A stretch of DNA of 64,000 nucleotides from Tamarix chinensis (GCA_030549775.1 CM060177.1:66703638-66767637), one strand, 5' to 3'. Counted from the first letter of the stretch, positions 11,988-25,074 are shown. Notes: generated from the letters alone by a model not told the origin. Made by a program: numbers and translations.

Positions 11988-13111
11988 AAGGTGGTGGTTG
12001 GCAGTGATGCTAGTGGTGTTTTCTAGTGTAATGAGGACACACAAAAATGGGAAATTGTTGGGTCAAGGTGGTTGTGTGAGAAACAAGACATGGTCATGCG
12101 AGGACTAGAGCACAGGCAATGCATAAAACCAAAAATAGGTCTAGGATGATGAAGAAGGAGAAAGGAAATAAGATGGGTTAGTTAATCAAGGTAAAGGAGG
12201 ATGAGGAGGAGGAGGAGGAGGAAGAAGAAGAAGAAGAAAGTGAGGGATTGAATTGGTTTATGATGGAGATGTTTGGCAATGGGTTGGGCTTCAGTGAAGC
12301 ATGTGTAAGGTGAGGATGGTGATTGGTTATGGTGAGGCACAAAATTGAGAATGAAATCGGAGAGTAGTGATGGTGAAAATGGAAGTAAGGGTTTATGGGA
12401 GGTAATGCTGGTTAATGTTTGGGGAAATAAACCAAAATAAGGGGCTAGGAGGAGGAGGAGGAGGAGGAGGAAGAAGAAGAAGAATGGAGTGGGGAGGTCA
12501 AGTTGGTTTGCACAAAAAGAAGGAGAATGTGTGGTATTTATGCACCCAGTTGAGGTGTAGATGGCTTGATAGAGAAGGTGAGGCATGGTGCTACAAGGCT
12601 AGGTGTGAAAATTAGGGTAGAGCTACAATCTAGCTGGTGTACATTGGTGAAGGGAGTAAGTGGAGGGCAATGGATTGGAAAGGAAGGAAAAGGAAAGGGA
12701 GTAGAGGCTATGCAAGGAAGGTGGTGCATGGCTCAAACAGGAAAAGGTAGTTGGTTTATCAAGACAAGAGAGAAGAAAAATAAAAAGGAAAAGGAAAAGA
12801 ATAATTTTAACGTTATGATTAGGATTATGTTTAAATTTAAGATTTAGGAATTAAGGTAAAATTAATTTATCAATCATACAAACTTAGGGTACCCTATTAG
12901 GGAAAATAAATCATAGAAAAATTAACCAATTTAGGGTGGATTTGATAATAAAGGAAAAAAGATAAAAATAATTAGAATAAATTTACTTAAGAATTTATTG
13001 AGGTTACATGTAAAGGATTGAAAAATTTATGTACTCTAAGGATTTAGGATTCGGTTTGAAATAAAAGGTTAAACGCCCAAAAACAAGGGTTACAAAATTT
13101 GGGTTTTTACA
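11988..13111 (-). mobile_element. Reversed LTR fragment, B-like
   Basis: Read on the minus strand it begins TGTAAAAACCCAAATTTTG (13111), passes an AT-rich block and enters a pyrimidine-rich leader, the plan of the B LTR start. It is cut at 11988 by the end of B1. GGA/GAA triplet runs occur at 12195-12240 and 12450-12485. No coding sequence is supported. Confidence 0.5.
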
Positions 13112-13349
13112 CTTACATATCCTTGGTTTGTAAACCTTGACTCTTTTATTAAAGTGACTATCGTGTACCCCTAATTTTCCTTATTATTATTTGATTAGAT
13201 ACTTAGCCTTGTGTCTAATATGATAGTGATGGTGATACATCTATCTTGTGTTAGATACAATAGTAGCACACCATTTTTCATAAGATTGTATTCATATTTC
13301 CACTTCCTCAAATATTTAAAAATGAAAATTTATGTAACTAAAATGGGGA
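13112..13349. other. Unassigned AT-rich spacer
   Basis: I recognise no gene, repeat family or LTR end here. It separates the reversed LTR fragment from the D-family LTR. Confidence 0.4.
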
Positions 13350-14789
13350 TGATGTGAGAGTAACTCATGATCCTCTTGATAATGAGTAATTTGCATTTCT
13401 AATCATGGAACCAATCATCTTAGATAAGTTTGATAATATTCCTAACCAAAATACTTTAAGATGTTCTTGCATATATGTTACATATTTGTAAGTAGAAGGC
13501 ACTTAAAACTTGAAAGACTTTTTTCATGTACAAGTAATTCAAATATTCAAGCTATGGCATACATGGAGAGCAATACCAAAAGCTTATACAAGACTTCATT
13601 ATTTTCGAACTTGTTGCAAATGGTACGTTATTATTATATGTATAATAGGATTTCTTAGCTTGTTATTTCATATATGTATATAATCAATTAATATTTGTAA
13701 TGTAATAATTAGTGTCATTTAAATCATGACATAGATAAAATTTGTTTTAGGGTTTTACAACTATTTAAAGGTTATCTATATACTACTAGTTCACTTTAAG
13801 AATTAGTTAGAGCTAACTTAAGTTAGTAAGATCTAATTGATTCTTGCGATGGTGATTATTAAGTCCAATATTAATATTAACTGGAATAACAACTAGTTAG
13901 TATTATTTTGCTAATGATGGGTTGTGACAACTTATTCATAAGTCTTATAGTCATAAATGGCCCTTATACACACAAAAATGTTTGAAGTGAAACATAGTTG
14001 AAGCTAATTTTGGCCAGTTCACTTTGATAGATTAGAATTTTCTATATAGGAATTATTGGATACTTCCCATCAGAAAGCCTATGAATGTATCTTAGAGATT
14101 ATTCAAAGATTACCCTCCATTGTTGAAGTATTGAGAATAATGATTGAAGATTCATTATTCTCCTTTTTTCATTCAAAAAACCCCCAAAATAATTCCCATA
14201 ATTAACCTACAATCATTATAGAAGATGCATACATATCTTCTCTATATTTTACACCGAACTAAGAACTTCTATTTAAGCCATCAAAATCATAGAACTACAT
14301 AGCAGACCTGCAGCATTTTTTATTGAAGATAGGTTGACATTTCATTCCATTGAATTTGTCTACCCATTCTTATTGATATTTTCTCATTTGGATCATTTAT
14401 ACCTTCCACACACAACCATGTGCATAATTATGCACCAATACTCAGACCCGTGCACCATTACGCAAAGCCATGTATGTAACAGTGTGCATATTGTGCATGT
14501 TATATTCACTGAATCCCCTAATTGGTTGAAAATTAATAGGTAATCTACAATCTTCTTTGTAAATCTTCAACTTAGTCTTAAATTTTCAAATCTAGCATTG
14601 AAGATCTACCACTCCTCAAGCCTTCTTTGAAATATTGAATATCCAATTTTAGTGCCATTAAAGATCTTTTCCTCTATTTCATATCACTAGAAATAGTAGC
14701 CCTTCATTCGACCTTCACCTATCTCTTCAAATTAATTTTCCTACTACTTTATCACCTTCAATTGTAAACAACATATTCACACCAACACA
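13350..14789 (+). mobile_element. D1: 5' LTR of a gypsy element
   Basis: It starts TGATGTGAGAG and matches the D2 3' LTR (46866-47841) over about 950 bp, for example CATGACATAGAT and AAGATTACCCTCCAT. It also matches the start of the F LTR (TGATGCAAGAG, minus strand at 60074). It ends near 14789 with CACACCAACACA, comparable to the F LTR end CCACACACATCA. It is followed by a gag-like remnant, which makes it a 5' LTR. Boundaries are by eye. Confidence 0.65.
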
Positions 14790-15422
14790 TCCTTCGACAA
14801 CATCCTATAACACCAATGCACTATCTATCCTTCTCTATCAAGAAGATAGTTATTCCAAATCCAAAATTTTGAAGAGTATCCTTGACACCTTCCAAACTTA
14901 TACTTCTTAATTTTCCCTTCTAAGAAACCTTCAAGAAACGTTAAGTCATCTATAAAAATCTGCTGAGACACCAAGCCATATTAGTGAGAGGTAGTGTTCG
15001 TGTAAAGAATCTAAGATGGGTGAAAAAGTCTCTATGAAGGCTACATTTTAGACACTACAACAACTCTCAACTAGCATCAATGCCACCAAACATTAGCTTC
15101 AACATATTCCCTTTATTGAAAGTTAGTGGCAATGACTAGAAATAAGAATGGTTGACCAAAATATTAAGTCAATATTTGATTATAAGGTGTATAATGATGA
15201 ATGTAAATGTAAGCTTGCCACTCTTAATTTTAAAAAAATTGTTAGGCTTTGTTATGTTAATCTTAAAAAAAAACACACAAGAAAGGAAGGACAAGTACAA
15301 AATCATGTTATGTGAACTATGAGAATCACCTAAGAAAGAAATTTGCCCCTATAGATTATGATTAAGGCATATACATTATATTAACTACTCTTAGATAAGA
15401 ACTTTTTAGTATAGAGGATTAT
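14790..15422 (+). pseudogene. D1 leader and gag fragment
   Basis: After the LTR, translation near 15136-15422 gives MVDQNIKSIFDYKVYNDE, KCKLATLNFK, LRKKFAPIDYD and SIEDY. The spacing resembles the gypsy capsid region (kinase-free retrotransposon gag, usual pattern W..ie.iF...y.de.kv.lA...f, then LRKRF.P..Y, then SV..Y). It contains stops and stops abruptly at 15422, where the C-family LTR begins. Nothing downstream of this gag point is present on this side. The pol half of the same family lies at 44043. Confidence 0.6.
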
Positions 15423-15743
15423 TGTAATATCCCTAATTTTCACTAGAAAAAAAAATCATTTTAAAACATTATAGAAGATGAAAATACCAAATACAACTAG
15501 GAAAAAAGGAGTGTCACAACTACACCTAACACAAGATGGACGTCCAAAGCCTATCCCATGTTAGATACAAGGCTAAGAAATCTAGCCAAAGAAAATACAA
15601 GAATAGAGTGCGCAAAAGATATAATATACGAATACCACAAGAAAAAACATTTGCAATGTAAGACCACAATAGGTCTCCAAAATATTTGAATGTATAGGGG
15701 AGAAAGTAAATTGAAGGTAGTGAAATACATTAGAGATAAAACA
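15423..15743 (-). mobile_element. C1 LTR, first segment (native 3' end)
   Basis: It starts TGTAATATCCC and matches the start of C3 at 48053 (TGTAATAACCCC, ACTAGTGAAAAT-type block, then AGACACAAGGCTAAG). It is interrupted by A1 after a left AAACA duplication (15739-15743). The segment resumes at 20431. Confidence 0.7.
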
Positions 15744-17420
15744 TGAAATGCCTCAAAATTTCAAATTTAAAAAAACAATATATAGTTAAATAAGATTTTA
15801 TTAGAAAAATTAATTTAATAAATTATTTGTATTAAAATAAAAAGGAATTAAATAGAGAAAATCAAGAAGAAATGTATAAGTATTTTTATTAAAGAAATTT
15901 GGGTATCTTAGCTAATTAAGGATATTAATTTGAAAATTATTTAAATAAATTATTTTATTTAAAATAATAAGGATGAAATGGTTTCAAATTAATATTAATT
16001 TTATAAATAATTTGATTGAAGAAAATTAGGGTGTTTTGCTAATTAAATTGGAATTTATGAAAAATCTTTCAAAAATCCTAATGTAGCCTAAAAAGGAACT
16101 TAAATATTATTTTATTTAAATATTATTATTTTTAAATATCCCAAATATTCTATTTAATTTAATTAACCTAATCCATTATTTTTTTCCTTTTTCCCTTTTC
16201 CTTTTTGTTTTTCTTTTTCTTTCTTCCTTTTTCTTTCTTTTTCTTTTCTTTTTCTTTTTTGCCCTCCCCGACGTAGGCCAGCTTGCAGCCCAATTCTCCT
16301 TTCCCCTTCTTCTTTCTTCAGCACGGCCCAGCCCACGCGGCCGTCGCCCTTCTTTGTCCCTCTCTATGATACGCTTCATTCTTTATTTATCTGAAACTCT
16401 ACGTTTTGATTGAACTTTTTTATCCGTCGCGCCTGATCGCCCAGTCTCCTCTTCTTTTCTTTTATTCTTTCTTTTATGCCCCGAACTGCCCAGTCCAGCC
16501 CCCCATCTTCTTCTTCCTTCGCACCTGACACCTCAACGACCTGTAACATCGCCGCCACCCATCCAAAGCTCTCACTGCAGATCTCGCTCTTTTTACTGGC
16601 CTTTTCCTTCCTTTCTCTTCCCCTTTGTTTTGAGAACCTATTGACCCAAACCACTTCTCCCATTTCTCTCACGATTTCCCCCCTTTTCTTACACATTACC
16701 CTTGCCCCGTTTTAACTCCCACCAACCAACCTCACCGCCGGTAACCCTAACCTTACCTGCCTTACCTCGTAGCTGACCCACAAAACCCTACCCTCTCTTC
16801 TTTTCTCAATAAATACCCCCTTACACTGCCTTGTATCGAGCTTTTGTTTCTAACCCAAAATTTTCTGACTTTGCCGTTGCCGCCCCTTTAGACACCTCGT
16901 CCGCCGCCTTCGGCCAACTTAGCCACCATCTCTGGCCACCAAACTCTTTCTTACACCGCCCTCTAGCTAACTAAATGTTTTATATCCCTCGATTCTTTAT
17001 GCACAAGCCACCCCGGCTGTGCAAAGTAGCCCCCTCGACCAACCTATTTTCTATCTCTGCCACCCTTCGCATCGCCATCAGCCACCTCTTCTGCAGCTTC
17101 CACCGCTTTTTTCACCTCCCAAATTGTGTTGCAGACCCTCCTCTACCTTCCCCTACCTCTCTTTTCCTCTTTCTCCCTCTCCTCCTCTCTTTCTCTCCTT
17201 CTTCTCCATTTGGCCACCGTCGTGCACCGCCACCTTTGGTTGCGCCGCCACCTCCATTCTATTCATCTCCTCCTGGAAAACCCTCAACACCCCAACTCCC
17301 ATCTTAATTCTACCTCACATTTTCCCAGCATCCAACTTTTACCCTCTTCTTCTTTTTTTTCTTCCATCGCTGCCACCGCCGTGCACCACCATCGGTGCCG
17401 CCTATCACCTCCAGCTTAAG

Positions 17421-17917
<497 letters not shown>

Positions 17918-18267
17918 GGTGGAGATTATTCTAAAGTTAATTAGATTGTTAGTTTTGAATTTTATGAATTTATTTGAATTATTATAAGTTCATTATATTA
18001 ATTATTAATATGATTATTAATATTATCATTAGTAGTATAATTATTTTATTATTAATGTTAATTATTTTAGGAGGGCCGAGGCCTTAATTTTTAATTAAGG
18101 ATCGCACCCCTGTATTTTTATTACTATTATTACTATTATTACTATTATTATGATTATTATCTTTACTAATTTAATATTATTATAAGTATATATATTATTA
18201 CTATTATTGAATAGTACTTTTATTATTTGGGGTATGGTTGAAAGCCCACCTTGTAATTTTAGGATTA

Positions 18268-18331
<64 letters not shown>
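18268..18331 (+). repeat. (TTA)n microsatellite in A1
   Basis: About 20 perfect TTA units lie between the intron-like segment and the donor-like site of A1. Confidence 0.95.
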
Positions 18332-18627
18332 TCTACTAATATTAGTATTCTTACTAATATTTTATTTTTATTTTTATTATCTTTACCAACATTATTTTGG
18401 TGAAGTGTAGAAACCCTTATATCACCATTCGTTTTAAATTACATTAGTATTATTATTAGTATTTTAGTTGTATTTTGTATAGTTAATTCTAGTATAGTAT
18501 TATTTTAATTAAAAACCAAGTATTAGGATAAGTTAGTAAATAATAGTATTTTTAGGAGGGAACCTAATTCTAGTATTTTCCCCATCATAGGTGAGCCTAG
18601 TCAAAGCCCTCAAGTGGTATAGGATCA

Positions 18628-18662
18628 TGCTCTAAGACCGGTGACATTTTAGGTAAGGGGTG
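18628..18662 (+). promoter_or_regulatory. Conserved donor-like block in A1
   Basis: AAGACCGGTGACATTTTAG is followed by GTAAGG. The same block is almost unchanged in A2 (33767-33791) and A3 (51181-51206), while neighbouring DNA differs more. It fits a plant 5' splice site (AG|GTAAG). Confidence 0.45.
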
Positions 18663-18894
18663 CTAAGGCCATATGTGTAATATGTGATTTATACGCCATG
18701 CATGCCATGTGATATGATTTATTATGTATTTCATCTATATATTGTATAACTATTATGAATGTAGCATGATATGGAAGTTGAGGTGTGTTTTTTGTAAATA
18801 ATTGTGGCATGAGAATGATGCGTATAAATGTGTTATTGTTATGGTATGATGTGGCCTTGAGACATGCATGACAGGGTTGTAAAATAATTATGGG

Positions 18895-19095
18895 AAGTTA
18901 CATGGCGTTAGGGTTCTGTATGGAATTGCATGGTGTTAGGGTTTTGCATGGAGTTGCATGGAGTTAGGGTTTGCATGAAGTTGCAAGGTGTTAGGGTTTT
19001 GCATGGAGTTGCATGGTGTTAGGTTTTGCATGGAGTTGCATGGTGTTAGGGTTTTGCATGGAGTTGCATGGTTTTAGGGTTTTGCATGGAATAGT
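18895..19095 (+). repeat. 28-bp minisatellite with TTAGGGTTT units
   Basis: About seven units of the form TTAGGGTTTTGCATGGAGTT plus GCATGGTG. Each contains TTAGGGTTT or TTAGGTTT, the plant telo-box sequence. The array continues in weaker form to about 19200. Confidence 0.9.
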
Positions 19096-19349
19096 GGTTA
19101 TAGTGCTGTATTAATGTTTGCATTGTGGTTTAGGGTTTGCATGGGAGCTAGGGTTTACGTGGAGTTAGGGTTTGCATGGGCCTTAGGGTATGTCATGTTT
19201 AACCATGGTGGTGGTGGTTAACTAGGGTTGGAGTGTTAACCTGAGTTGAAGAGTAAGCATGGTAGAAGTCAGTCTTACATGTCTTGGAATGAGTTTCTTA
19301 ATAAGATACTTAAAATATTAAATACGTAAAGTGGAAGATGTTGAGTCGG

Positions 19350-19690
19350 GTCCAGACCGATCCACCGGCTAAAATAGTGGCAGGGAATGTTTCCCTCGCG
19401 ACCGATCCACTGGCTAAAATAGTGACAAGGCATGTACCCTCGTGATGGATCCACCGGCTATAAGAGTGGGGGGTCCCGAGCTCAACAAAATCAAACCCTA
19501 CAGTTGCTAAGACATGGGAAATATACTAATTACTTACAATGGAGCACCGTACGAGAAGGGGTCAGATCGATCCACCGGCATATAATAGTGGCAGGGTATG
19601 TTACCCTCTCGAACGATCCACCAGCTAAAATAGTGGTAGGGCATGTACCCTCGCGACTAATCCACCGGCTAAAATAGTGGGGTTCCCGTA
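19350..19690 (+). repeat. Palindrome series of A1
   Basis: Six copies of GATCCACCGGCTAAAATAGT-type units are separated by CAGGG..TGT.ACCCTCG spacers at roughly 50-60 bp intervals. CCAC and GTGG at the two ends of each unit can pair. Confidence 0.85.
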
Positions 19691-19943
19691 CTCGTGTGGA
19701 CTTGATAAAGAACATGGTGTGAATTGATTTCTAATAAAAGAGTAATTAAATAATTAATATGGAATAATCATGTACTTTACATATGAGCTTGATCATTTAT
19801 AAGTTGTATAATTTTCTTCATGACCATATGTACTATAAGCGTGGTTTTGTAAATGTAAGTTGAGTATTGTCTTGCATGATTCTATATGCTTATGTGTTTG
19901 CCTTAGTGCTCGATTACCTTACTCACTATGTAGCGTACTAATT

Positions 19944-19979
19944 ACCCGTTTCATGGGTGCTGCTCATTCACACGAGCAG
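19944..19979 (+). other. Hairpin pair of A1
   Basis: ACCC/GGGT (19944-19947 with 19955-19958) and CTGCTC/GAGCAG (19960-19965 with 19974-19979). The upstream AGTAC/GTACT hairpin seen in A3 is degenerate here. Confidence 0.7.
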
Positions 19980-20302
19980 AAGGCCCGTCTGACCTGTTGC
20001 GGGTAGGAGATGCTTATTTCGATGCTATTGATGTCTATGGGACATCAGGTGGGGCCGAGTGATATTTGGGATGGATCGGTTCCCAGAGTGACATGGCCGG
20101 ATTTCCATATGATATTATTATTCCTATTTTCTTCATTCATGATTAACACTTCAGAAACAATTTTATTTTTGTAGTTATCACTTTTCCTTGAAAAACAAAC
20201 TCTCGTATTTTGGATTGTGTAAAGACTTATGCACACTCTGATTTTCATATTTATGAATTTGGATTATTAATGATGTTATATGTAGTGTTTTCCTAGCCTT
20301 AG

Positions 20303-20350
20303 CACTTGGTACCGGAACGGTAGGAGTGAACCGGTCTGGTACTAAGTATG
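20303..20350 (+). other. Terminal hairpin of A1
   Basis: CACTTGGTACCGG (20303-20315) faces CTGGTACTAAGT (from 20336). An inner ACGGT ... ACCGGT pair extends the structure. It lies about 80 bp before the CA end. Confidence 0.7.
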
Positions 20351-20430
20351 ACGATAGCATCCTTAGAATTTACGGTTTTAATTTATAAGTATTGTTTTTT
20401 AAAAAATGTATAAATTTTGGGGGTGTTACA

Positions 20431-21126
20431 AAACATCACTACGGTAAATCCCTAAAATTGTAGTACATTAAGGACCTATAAAAAATATATGGGTGTCAAT
20501 GCTCCCCTAAGCCCAACACAACTAGGTTAACTACTAACCATCCTCAAAAACCTACATATGGTCCTCTACCTATGGGATTAAGTAGACGACTATATAAATA
20601 GACACAATAGTATAATACATACTAAGTAAGCCAAATTACCTCTTTAATAAAAGTCACAAGCATGCAAGGCCTACGGAAAAAATAGAGATCATACTAAAAC
20701 ACAACATCATACTTATATGATACAATTAGAAATACATACCTCATTAAGATCCTAGAAATCATTGGTAATCCATGCCATGCAAGGACCTAGAGAAATTATA
20801 ATCCATCATGCTTATCAACACAACATAAATATCAAGAATAGAAATATTTAATTAATCATGAGATATTCCACCAATCACCAAGCTCTTATACTTACATGAA
20901 TTACCCATTTTCCAAATTACATGTTCCCGTAGATTAATCATTTGTGAGCCCTTATTCCTTTTTTAAGCAATGGACTAATTACCATCCCATGGTCTCACAT
21001 AATATGGAAACCTATCCAAAAAGGAGGACATAAATTCTAGCCAAACCCAAGTAACCACCAATAGATATAAAGGCCGATCAAAGCTAATAAACCACCTAGG
21101 TGACTTGACCCTTTAGTATAGATACC
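20431..21126 (-). mobile_element. C1 LTR, second segment
   Basis: It continues the C1 sequence after A1 and matches 31130-31385 with 36120-36500 and also 48410-48714 (CCATCCTCAAAAACCTACA, ATGCCATG.AAGG, AAGCTAATAAA.CACCTA). It ends at a TAGATACC duplication (21119-21126) flanking a hAT-like insertion. Confidence 0.65.
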
Positions 21127-21353
21127 AAGGGGTGTGCACCAGTCCAAAATAGGACCGGACTAAATGGACCTAGACCGGACTATTACCCAATTAAGGACCA
21201 AAATGTTTTTAAGCTAGGACCAAGGAAAGCATAGAGACCAAATCGAAATCAATTAATTATATATTTTTTATATTAAAAATATATATTTTTTAAATAAAAT
21301 ATTAATGAGATTATGGGTATGACCAAAAGATAGGAACGATTAGGATTAATAAG

Positions 21354-23761
21354 TTTATATTTTGACACATTTTATGCCCTTATAATATTAGTTTTTAGTA
21401 TTTTATTTAACTAATATAGGTGAATAATTATGGTTTTATACTTTAGCGGTAATAATTGCATAAATATTATTATTTAAGCTAAAATTATATAAATTAAGTA
21501 AATTTAGAATAAAATATTATTTATTAATATTTATTTAATTTTATTATGCAGGTATTGTTTTTAAATAAAAAAAAATAAAAAATAAAGAGAAATTGGACCT
21601 TTGGACCAACTGCCAAAGGCTCAAGGCCCAAAGGCCCGGAACAAGAAAAATCAGCGCACGTCAAGAGGCAAACCAAATGAGCGCACGGAAATAAAAAGGC
21701 AGAGCTGCATGAAACGAAATAGAGAGATGAGCCGCATTAATTAAGAAAAAAGGAGTCAGCCACAGTAGGGTTGACGTGGAAAGAAAGGCTCGACAAGGAA
21801 AAGAACGAGTCGACGCACGCAATAAAAGGGGAGTTAGACGAACTAAAAGAAGCAGAGAGGGCGGCAGAGCCGCAGAGAAAAAAAGGAGGAGGGCGCATCA
21901 CATGAAGGATAGAAGTAGCAGTAGGGCGGCAGGGCACACTGAGAGGAACGAGCCTTCAAAGGCTCAGACGCAAAGAGCATCCTTCAACGCACAAACGACG
22001 TAGAAGAACAACGACGAGGCACCAAAACCGAGGGCAACAACGATGCAACAGAAGTAGGGCTGTGCAAAAAATCCGGGATCCGAAAATCCGATCCGATATT
22101 TAAAAATCCGATCCGACATTTCGGATATCCGAACCGGTTTTATTCTAAAAGGATATCTGACATTCGAATATCCGATTTTTTTTGGATTATCCGATCCGAA
22201 AAAATATCCGATATTTTGTTGATTATTTCAATAATACACCATATTATTGTGTTTTTATAGTTTTAAGTTTTAAAATTTTATTTATTTTTATATTTTAAAT
22301 ATTTATAATAATATTTTAATACTTCTTTTAGATAAAATAAGATATTTATATGAATATAGGTATGAATATTAATTGATATATGATCCTTATTTTAAAAATA
22401 TTATAGTAAAAGTTATTAAAATTGATAAAATAGTATTTTCATACGGATATTGGATATATCCGAATCCGGTCTATATTTTTTGGATATCCGCATTCCGGAT
22501 ATCCGATCTAAAAAAATACGGAGCGGATATCCGAAAAAATATCCGAATGGATACGGATATCCGGTTTTGCACACCCCTAAACAGAAGGCAAGGCACACGT
22601 CAGCCATCAGGCGGGAAAGAAAGGAGAAAAAAGATAATTATTTACACAGAATTCAAGGCCACCGAGAGAAGAAGAATTAGGAAGGAAATTTACCTGATAG
22701 AATTTATTTCAGATAAAATTATTTTTTATTTGAATAAATTCTTGATCTTTTATCTGTAATTAATTTTGGTTATTTCTTTCTCTATTTTTAATTTATATTT
22801 TAGATATATATTTCTGTGTAATTAATTCAATAATTATGGCTGGCTGAATATTTGTTGCTAGGGAATAAATTAAAACCCTGAATTAGGATTTGAAGTATAA
22901 TTTTATTTTCTTTCTTTCATGAGATTGTTTCTTGACTCTATTTTAATTGCTATCGTTTATATATATATAATTCTGTCAAATATAATTTATTTGGTGCATG
23001 CCTTGTTTTGGTTTCCTCATAAGTGACAGTATGTAAAATTATTTACCTACTAAGTGGCCATCTAAATATACTAGAATTTATATGTATAAATTGTAACTAG
23101 GTTAGATAACAATTCACCTAATAAATTTGTAATTCAAACCGAAGTAGTAAAATGTTTAGATACGTGTGGGTCAAGAAAAGGAAATATAGCTAGACATGCT
23201 TTGTGTACTAGTTTGGGTACTTAGATTGACAGCCTTCCAATTACACTTAATGCATTAAATCTAGTTAAATATAGGAGCCGCTTGTTGCTGCTATACTGCT
23301 AGTATTTAATAGGGTTAATATTGGCGCTTTGTCGTATTGATTAATTAAGGTAAGTAATATAAGGTGTATGGACCTGCTTTTGGTGTACAACTTGGTTGAT
23401 CTCTTTCTCATAATTAAAAGATCACTTAGAAATTAATATTATATTTCGACCTAATCTAGTGATGGATTTTGATTTTCCTATCATATTTATCATATCTGTG
23501 GTTTTCCATTATTTTTATTATTATTTTATTTTATTTTATTTATTCCTTTTATTATTTTATTATTTTTATTTTTATAACCCCCATTAGTATTTTTCTTATT
23601 TATTTATTTTGTGTTATTTAGGATTTTTATTGTTATTTTTTTATTTAAGCTAGTTAGATAGAGGTGAGCTCTCACAATCCTCGGCCTAGAATGATACCCT
23701 TATTTACCAGTGCTACAATTGACAACAAGAGGCTTTAAATTGCGTGCCGGCTACAACCACA
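21354..23761 (+). mobile_element. E3: LTR-like insertion inside the hAT-like element
   Basis: The start TTTATATTTTGACACATT and the TTATGCAGGTATTG block (near 21545-21560) resemble the early part of E1 and E2, which carry TTTTGCAG in the same place. It ends near 23761 (CAACCACA). Possible duplication ATAAG/CTAAG (21349-21353 and 23762-23766) has one mismatch, and the expected TG start is not intact, so the limits are uncertain. No coding domain is visible; a 22055-22579 MITE sits inside it. Confidence 0.45.
22055..22579. mobile_element. hAT-type MITE with exact 8-bp duplication
   Basis: Ends TAGGGCTGTGCAAAA and TTTTGCACACCCCTA are inverted repeats, and AACAGAAG is duplicated exactly at 22047-22054 and 22580-22587. 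Both arms are built of ATCCGA, ATCCGATCCGAT and GGATATCCG motifs, and the centre (22200-22440) is AT-rich. It is 525 bp with no transposase. This is the usual structure of a non-autonomous hAT element. Confidence 0.9.
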
Positions 23762-23933
23762 CTAAGGATCGGACCAGATAAGACTTGAACCGGTCAAGGA
23801 TCAAAATGTTTTTACTTTAGGACCTAAACTCGAACTAGAGATCTAAATACTGGTCTAATCTTGGACCAAAACCCAGAATAACAAATACATTCAGTCAAAA
23901 ATTCATATCTGGACCTATTTGTGAGAACCCCTA

Positions 23934-24645
23934 TCGATACCCCCTAGTAAATCATTAGTTTCTAGAGTATGTAAGGCATTGGGTTCTATTTAGATCCCTC
24001 CCAAAGCAAATCTCAAAGGCATGATTAAGATCTCGATGGTAGACTAACCCTCGGTAGCTAAGCGAGGATCAGATAATTTAGACCCATGCACTACTCGATC
24101 ATCTTCCACTTTAAGTGATTAGTGGGTTATTCTCTGAGGTTATGTTATCATATAAAGTTCATTTAATAACCAAGCAATACATCCACATAATCATTCCATC
24201 TTAACAATTGTTACCCTCCAAGCCATGCTATGGGAATTCCATTAATTCTTATCCATGTTTAAATCAACCCATTAAGAAAATTTATTTATGCTAAGAATCT
24301 AGATTGCATTATCCATTATAGCATGATAGCATACATACTAAATTTTTTTTCATTAAGACCTCCATAAGGCACTTATTAAGAATCTCATGAATTATGAACT
24401 AATTAATCCATCTACTATTTTAATTAATTCATGCCAAGATGTATGTTCTCATCATTGAAAAATCATGCTATAGCATAATATCTAATCTCAAATCATACCA
24501 AGCTCAATATAAACAAAAATAACACTCTCGTGCCAAATTGGCCTATCATATTGGGATAACTAATCAATTGGTTTGGCTTAACCAAACCTATGGTTCCTCT
24601 CAAAACCAACCAATCATTTTGTTTAGACCAATTGAGAGTTATAAG
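23934..24645 (-). mobile_element. C1 LTR, third segment
   Basis: It matches 36560-37150 and 53700-54400 (GGTAGCTAA..., CCACTTTAAGTGATTAG, then AACCAAGCAA). It ends in an array of AATCAATTGGTTTGG-type palindromic motifs (24540-24640). Confidence 0.6.
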
Positions 24646-25074
24646 CTGGTGCATATGAGATCCAACTAGGATCATGCTAAGTTTTGGTGTTCTTAAATAT
24701 AGAACAACTAGAAAAACAAGAGATAGAAATGAGGGAGAGTAAAAGTGATAAAGATTGATTCTTGGTAACTCATTGAATCAAAACTCATAACAACTACTTA
24801 AGGTATTTAACTCTTAGGATAAATCTTGTAACATTTTTTGAAGAATTTCAAACCCTTGCACTTGAGAATTGAAGAGGAAATCTCATTTCTTTTTACAGAA
24901 AAATACAGTGCCCAAAGGTAAGTTCGTTTTTTTATTTTTTGCTTCTCTAAAACTAATAGGTGAAGTGTAGGAATAAATATGACAACTTAATCAACTAATA
25001 AGTTCATTAGAGCCAAACATAAGAACAAAAATTCATGCTCACACTCAGTCCATGTTTTTTACTTATGGGGGAGT
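24646..25074 (+). mobile_element. C-family segment in inverted orientation
   Basis: GTGCATATGAGATCCAACTA, TTTTGGTGTTCTT, GATTGATTCTTGGTAACTC and ACAACTACTTAAG are the reverse complement of 60900-61350 in C3. The upstream part of C1 is in the same orientation as C3, so this segment is inverted relative to it. It is cut by E1 at 25075. Confidence 0.65.

Larger units (their letters stand above)
21127..23933. mobile_element. hAT-like MITE, split by the E3 LTR
   Basis: The left end AAGGGGTGTGCACC and right end TTTGTGAGAACCCCTA are degenerate inverted repeats. Flanking copies of an 8-bp duplication are TAGATACC (21119-21126) and TCGATACC (23934-23941), 7 of 8 identical. An 8-bp duplication and a TAGGGGTGTGCA-type end are usual for non-autonomous hAT elements. 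The inner halves (21140-21260 and 23770-23920) share GGACC, GACCGG and AAAATGTTTTTA motifs. The middle is occupied by E3. No transposase is present. Confidence 0.65.

Noticed and set aside
18895..19200. Possible interstitial telomere
   Set aside because: Units are about 28 bp with one TTAGGGTTT each, not tandem TTTAGGG, and the array sits at a fixed place in the LTR family.
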